Shown here piece after piece: positions 61,318 through 64,000 of a stretch of DNA of 64,000 nucleotides. Position 1 is the first letter of the stretch. Each line of letters opens with the position of its first letter. The position numbers were made by a program, and so were the translations under genes. The DNA lies in contig NZ_JAYMGZ010000004.1 of the NCBI RefSeq assembly GCF_037078405.1, positions 310,001 to 374,000 on the forward strand, given 5' to 3'. The notes under the pieces were generated by a model. The model ran no database searches. It was not told the DNA's origin and was given only the letters and a program-made list of their open reading frames with translations. Source of the stretch: Haloarcula sp. DT43 (GTDB lineage: Archaea > Halobacteriota > Halobacteria > Halobacteriales > Haloarculaceae).

Positions 61318-62193
61318 ATGGCCGAGTCATTCGACGTGCTGACGCCGCTGGTGACACCGTTCGACGCGACCGGCGACCTCGACGTCGCCGGCCTGGAATC
61401 GCTGGTCGACCACGTCACGGCGGCCGGCGTCGACGGCGTCGTCCCCTGCGGGACGACCGGCGAGTTCGAGACCCTCTCGCCCGAGGAGTACCGGACCGTC
61501 GTCCGGACCGCGACGGAGACCGCGCCCGACGACTGTCGCGTCATGGTCGGGACGGCGGCGACGGACGTTTCGACCGTCCACGACCGGATGGCCTTCGCCG
61601 CCGAACAGGGCGCGGACAGCGCGCTCGTCGTACCGCCGTACTACGGCGGCCAGGCCAGCGCAGCGGGCAACGAGGCGTTCTTCGACGCGGTGCTCGCCGA
61701 CGCGCCCCTGCCGGTGTATCTCTACAACATCCCCGGGGCCGTCGGGCAGACGCTGTCCGTCGAGACGGTCGCCGCGCTCGCCGAGTCGGACGCCGTCGCG
61801 GGGTTCAAGGACTCCTCGGGGGACCTCCCCTACGTCACGTCGGTCCTCGACCGGACGCCCGAGGACTTCACCGTCTACCAAGGCCACGACGGCCTGTTCG
61901 TCCCGTCGCTCGTGCTGGGCGGGGACGGCGGCGTCAGCGCGCTCTCGCACCTGCTGTTCGACGATTTGGAGCGGGCGGGGACCGCCCTCGAAAGCGGCGA
62001 CGTGCCAGGGGCCAGAGCGGTCCAGCGGGACGTCCTCTCGCCGCTGTCGGAGGCGTGTGCCGAGTACGGCTTCGCCCCCACCGTGAAGGCGCTGCTCGCC
62101 GACCGCGGCGTCATCGACCACGCGACGGTGCGACCGCCCCGGGACTCGCTCTCGCCGGACACGGTGGCGTCCGTGACCGGCATGCTGGAGTGA
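61318..62193 (+). CDS. DHDPS/KDPG-aldolase family class I aldolase
   Basis: The 291-aa protein has the family motifs GTTGE (45-49), YLYNIPG (Y136) and the Schiff-base lysine in GFKDSSG (K164). The position of DapA Arg138 (YNVPSRTG in E. coli) reads YNIPGAVG, with alanine, so aspartate-semialdehyde condensation is less likely. The alternative is 2-keto-3-deoxy-(6-phospho)gluconate cleavage, as in the Haloferax volcanii KDPG aldolase, which fits the gdh and GfcR genes in the window. The ATG at 61318 is chosen because the longer upstream frame is antisense to the Lhr gene. Confidence 0.87.
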   Translation: MAESFDVLTPLVTPFDATGDLDVAGLESLVDHVTAAGVDGVVPCGTTGEFETLSPEEYRTVVRTATETAPDDCRVMVGTAATDVSTVHDRMAFAAEQGADSALVVPPYYGGQASAAGNEAFFDAVLADAPLPVYLYNIPGAVGQTLSVETVAALAESDAVAGFKDSSGDLPYVTSVLDRTPEDFTVYQGHDGLFVPSLVLGGDGGVSALSHLLFDDLERAGTALESGDVPGARAVQRDVLSPLSEACAEYGFAPTVKALLADRGVIDHATVRPPRDSLSPDTVASVTGMLE

Positions 62194-62262
62194 GCGCCAG
62201 GCTCAAACGAGGCTGTGAGGTTCCACGAGATTCATTACGCTGGGCGGCAGTGAACCGAACAT

Positions 62263-63048
62263 ATGTCGTTGCTGCCCTCCCGCGGTCCCGACACGAGCAC
62301 CTCACAGGACGGGGAGCTCCAGGTCGTCGGGGTCGACGAAGACGTGTCGGCCGTACTCGACGCTCTCTCCTCGGAGACGGCCAGAGAGATACTCAACACG
62401 GTCTACGAGGAGCCGGGGACGCCCTCCGAACTCGCCGACCGGCTGGATATGTCGATACAGAAGGTCTCGTATCACCTGGAGAAACTGGAAGACGAGGAGC
62501 TCATCACCGTCGCCGGCGTCCAGTACTCGGAGAAGGGCCAGGAGATGAAGGTGTACGAGCCACCGGACGACCCGCTGGTGCTGTTCGTCGGGACCCGGGA
62601 GCGAAAGCAGTCGCTGCGCTCGCTCGTCCGCCGCGTCCTGCCCATCGTCGGCATCCTCACCGCCGCCAGCGTCATGTTACAGCTCCTGCTGGGACAGTTC
62701 CCGGTCCAGTTTTCGGGGGCCGGCGACGCGGGAACCGCCGGGGACGGTGGCCAGGGCGGCGGGGACGTCGAGAGCCTCGATACAGCCACACCGGAGGCAC
62801 CCACGGCGACCCCGACCGCTGCGGACGACGGCGGCTTCCAGATAGCCGAGGCGACGGAGACGCCGGAGGCCACGCCGGCCCCGGCGGCCGACACCCCGGC
62901 CGAGGTGGTGACCGAAGAGGCCCGCCGATTGACGACCGAAGCCGCGGGCGGCGGCCTCCCCCTGGAACCGGGCGTGGTCTTCTTCCTCGGCGGGCTGTTC
63001 GTATTGATCCTGTACGTCTCCCTCTGGGCGTACCGGAACTACCGCTGA
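62263..63048 (+). CDS. Membrane-anchored winged-helix protein with external Thr/Pro/Ala linker
   Basis: The 261-aa protein begins with an ArsR-type winged helix (about residues 28-90: ETAREILNTVYEEPGTPSELA, DMSIQKVSYHLEKLEDEEL). Then come a first membrane helix (about 125-145), a Thr/Ala/Pro/Asp-rich linker (about 150-230) and a second helix (about 238-257). The topology puts the DNA-binding domain inside and the linker outside, so it could transmit a surface or envelope signal to transcription. It follows the aldolase gene by 69 nt. Confidence 0.8.
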   Translation: MSLLPSRGPDTSTSQDGELQVVGVDEDVSAVLDALSSETAREILNTVYEEPGTPSELADRLDMSIQKVSYHLEKLEDEELITVAGVQYSEKGQEMKVYEPPDDPLVLFVGTRERKQSLRSLVRRVLPIVGILTAASVMLQLLLGQFPVQFSGAGDAGTAGDGGQGGGDVESLDTATPEAPTATPTAADDGGFQIAEATETPEATPAPAADTPAEVVTEEARRLTTEAAGGGLPLEPGVVFFLGGLFVLILYVSLWAYRNYR

Positions 63049-63057
63049 CTGTCGCCG

Positions 63058-63672
63058 CTACTTCGACGCGGCCCGCTCGGCGACCAGCACGCCCGCCTGG
63101 TCGGTGACCATCTCGACGGCCGTCAGCGCGTAGCCGGCGTCGGTGACGGCGTCGGCGAGGACGCCGACCGTCGCCGGGTCGTCGACCTCGGGACTGTAGA
63201 ACGGGGCGTCGGGGTCGTCGTCGCCGAACAGCATCACGTCCCCGAGGACGATTCGCCGCGGCCCGAGGTCGGCGATGGTGTCGATGGCGTCGCGCTTCTC
63301 GTCGTCGCCCAGGTGGTGCATCGCGAAGTTCGAGGTGACGATGTCGACCGGGCCGTCGACGTTCGGGGCGCGAAAGCGGCCGTCGGCGAAGGCCACGTTC
63401 TCGACGCCTCGCTCGTCGGCCTTCTCGCGGGCCTTCGCCAGCATCCCGTCGCTGATGTCGCGGCCGATGACTGCCCGTGCGTCGGGGGCGAGCGCGAGTG
63501 CGATGGCTCCCGTGCCGGTTCCGAGGTCCAGGACCACGTCGTCGCTCCCGGGGGCCGCGTGGTCGACGACGAAGTCGACGCAGGCGCGATAGGCCGCCGA
63601 GTCCTGGTCCTCGTCGTAGGCGTCGGCGTGTTCGGAGAACCGTTCGGCGTGTTCGTCGAGTGACTTCTTCAT
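63058..63672 (-). CDS. Class I SAM-dependent methyltransferase
   Basis: The 204-aa protein shows motif I VLDLGTGTGAIAL, motif II GRDISDGMLAKA and a post-I/IV region TSNFAMHHLGDDEK, typical of small class I methyltransferases. The substrate is not recognisable. The ATG at 63672 (MKKSLDEHAERF) is chosen over an in-frame start at 63696. It is convergent with the membrane-anchored regulator. Confidence 0.88.
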   Translation of the reverse strand: MKKSLDEHAERFSEHADAYDEDQDSAAYRACVDFVVDHAAPGSDDVVLDLGTGTGAIALALAPDARAVIGRDISDGMLAKAREKADERGVENVAFADGRFRAPNVDGPVDIVTSNFAMHHLGDDEKRDAIDTIADLGPRRIVLGDVMLFGDDDPDAPFYSPEVDDPATVGVLADAVTDAGYALTAVEMVTDQAGVLVAERAASK

Positions 63673-63919
63673 AGTCGCCACTCGTCGCGCTCGCACAAGT
63701 GTCTCCCGCTCGGTATCGGTCGGTTAAAACGGTTTTTGAGCCACGGGTGAATTTTTGCTATCCCCGTCCAAAGGTCGAACTGCGCCGTCGACGGGTGACT
63801 TCCCCCGGCCGCCCTGCCCCCGTCCCCGCCGACGGCCACCGCCCTCACTCCGCTGACGCTCCCTGACAGCGTATCCCCCTACGCCAACGCCTTTGTCCGT
63901 TCGCTCGCTGACTCCAGTA

Positions 63920-64000
63920 TGCGCCTCACGTTTCTCGGCACCGGCAGCGCCATGCCGACCGGCTTGCGGATGCAGTCCGGCTACCTGCTGGAACGGGACG
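63920..64000 (+). CDS. Metallo-beta-lactamase-fold hydrolase, N-terminal fragment (cut by window edge)
   Basis: The first 27 codons (MRLTFLGTGSAMPTG...) match the N-terminal strand of RNase Z/MBL-fold hydrolases (LTFLGTGSA). The metal-binding HxHxDH motif lies outside the window, so the family is only inferred. Confidence 0.7.

Noticed and set aside
1-64000. Search by eye for CRISPR arrays, tRNA/rRNA genes, transposases, integrases and attachment-site repeats.
   Set aside because: No regularly spaced repeats, cloverleaf-type sequence or transposase/integrase motifs were seen; a short or diverged RNA gene could still escape reading by eye.

Overview
The window is chromosomal DNA from an extremely halophilic archaeon (class Halobacteria). 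The evidence is high G+C, strongly acidic proteins, lipoprotein precursors with Tat plus lipobox signals, leaderless-looking promoters with AT-rich TATA elements, and many family matches specific to haloarchaea (GfcR, DUF5800, PccX, glucose dehydrogenase, HTH_63). A member of the Haloarculaceae is plausible but cannot be proven from the sequence. Gene density is very high, and neighbouring genes often overlap by 4 nt (ATGA or GTGA) or lie 1-5 nt apart. I see no tRNA, rRNA, CRISPR array, insertion sequence or integrase.

0-9 kb: an ADP-forming acetyl-CoA synthetase coupled to a phosphotransacetylase-like protein, a Dps ferritin, several small haloarchaeal genes, an exported 5'-nucleotidase, and a DUF35/thiolase pair whose thiolase lacks the usual catalytic cysteine. 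3.8-22 kb: an iron-responsive region. Seven matches to a TTAGG-N4-CCTAA operator (DtxR/Idr type) lie in five promoters. These drive a 49-aa microprotein, an orphan siderophore-type binding protein plus an unknown gene, a reversibly-glycosylated-polypeptide/UDP-arabinopyranose-mutase homologue, a five-gene operon (Fe3+ ABC transporter, GT-C membrane glycosyltransferase, exported gluconate-2-dehydrogenase subunit 3-like protein), and a GT2 glycosyltransferase. Embedded in it, without boxes, is a phaB-pccB-pccX operon. I consider the iron-controlled sugar-transfer plus iron-uptake cluster the best candidate for an undescribed system.

22-38 kb: sugar catabolism. One ABC importer (binding protein, two permeases, ATPase, a 67-aa membrane protein) runs on into an oxidoreductase and glucose 1-dehydrogenase. 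A second binding protein follows, and TrmB-type regulators lie at both ends. An aldo/keto reductase and the glycolysis regulator GfcR come next. A DHDPS/KDPG-aldolase family enzyme at 61.3 kb may serve the same semi-phosphorylative Entner-Doudoroff route.

37-42 kb: a second, canonical thiolase/DUF35 pair, an alpha/beta hydrolase, and MeaB with the B12-binding subunit of methylmalonyl-CoA mutase, which connects logically to propionyl-CoA carboxylase. 42-47.5 kb: a surface-glycan/lipid-linked sugar cluster (GT2, DUF2304, polysaccharide deacetylase, AglD-like flippase, GT-C, GT2). 47.5-64 kb: a chemotaxis transducer with a coupled small membrane protein, an MFS transporter, small conserved genes, a Cas4-nuclease/Dna2-type helicase, two PH-domain membrane proteins, carbonic anhydrase, an Lhr-like helicase, the aldolase, a membrane-anchored HTH protein, a methyltransferase, and the start of a metallo-beta-lactamase-fold gene.
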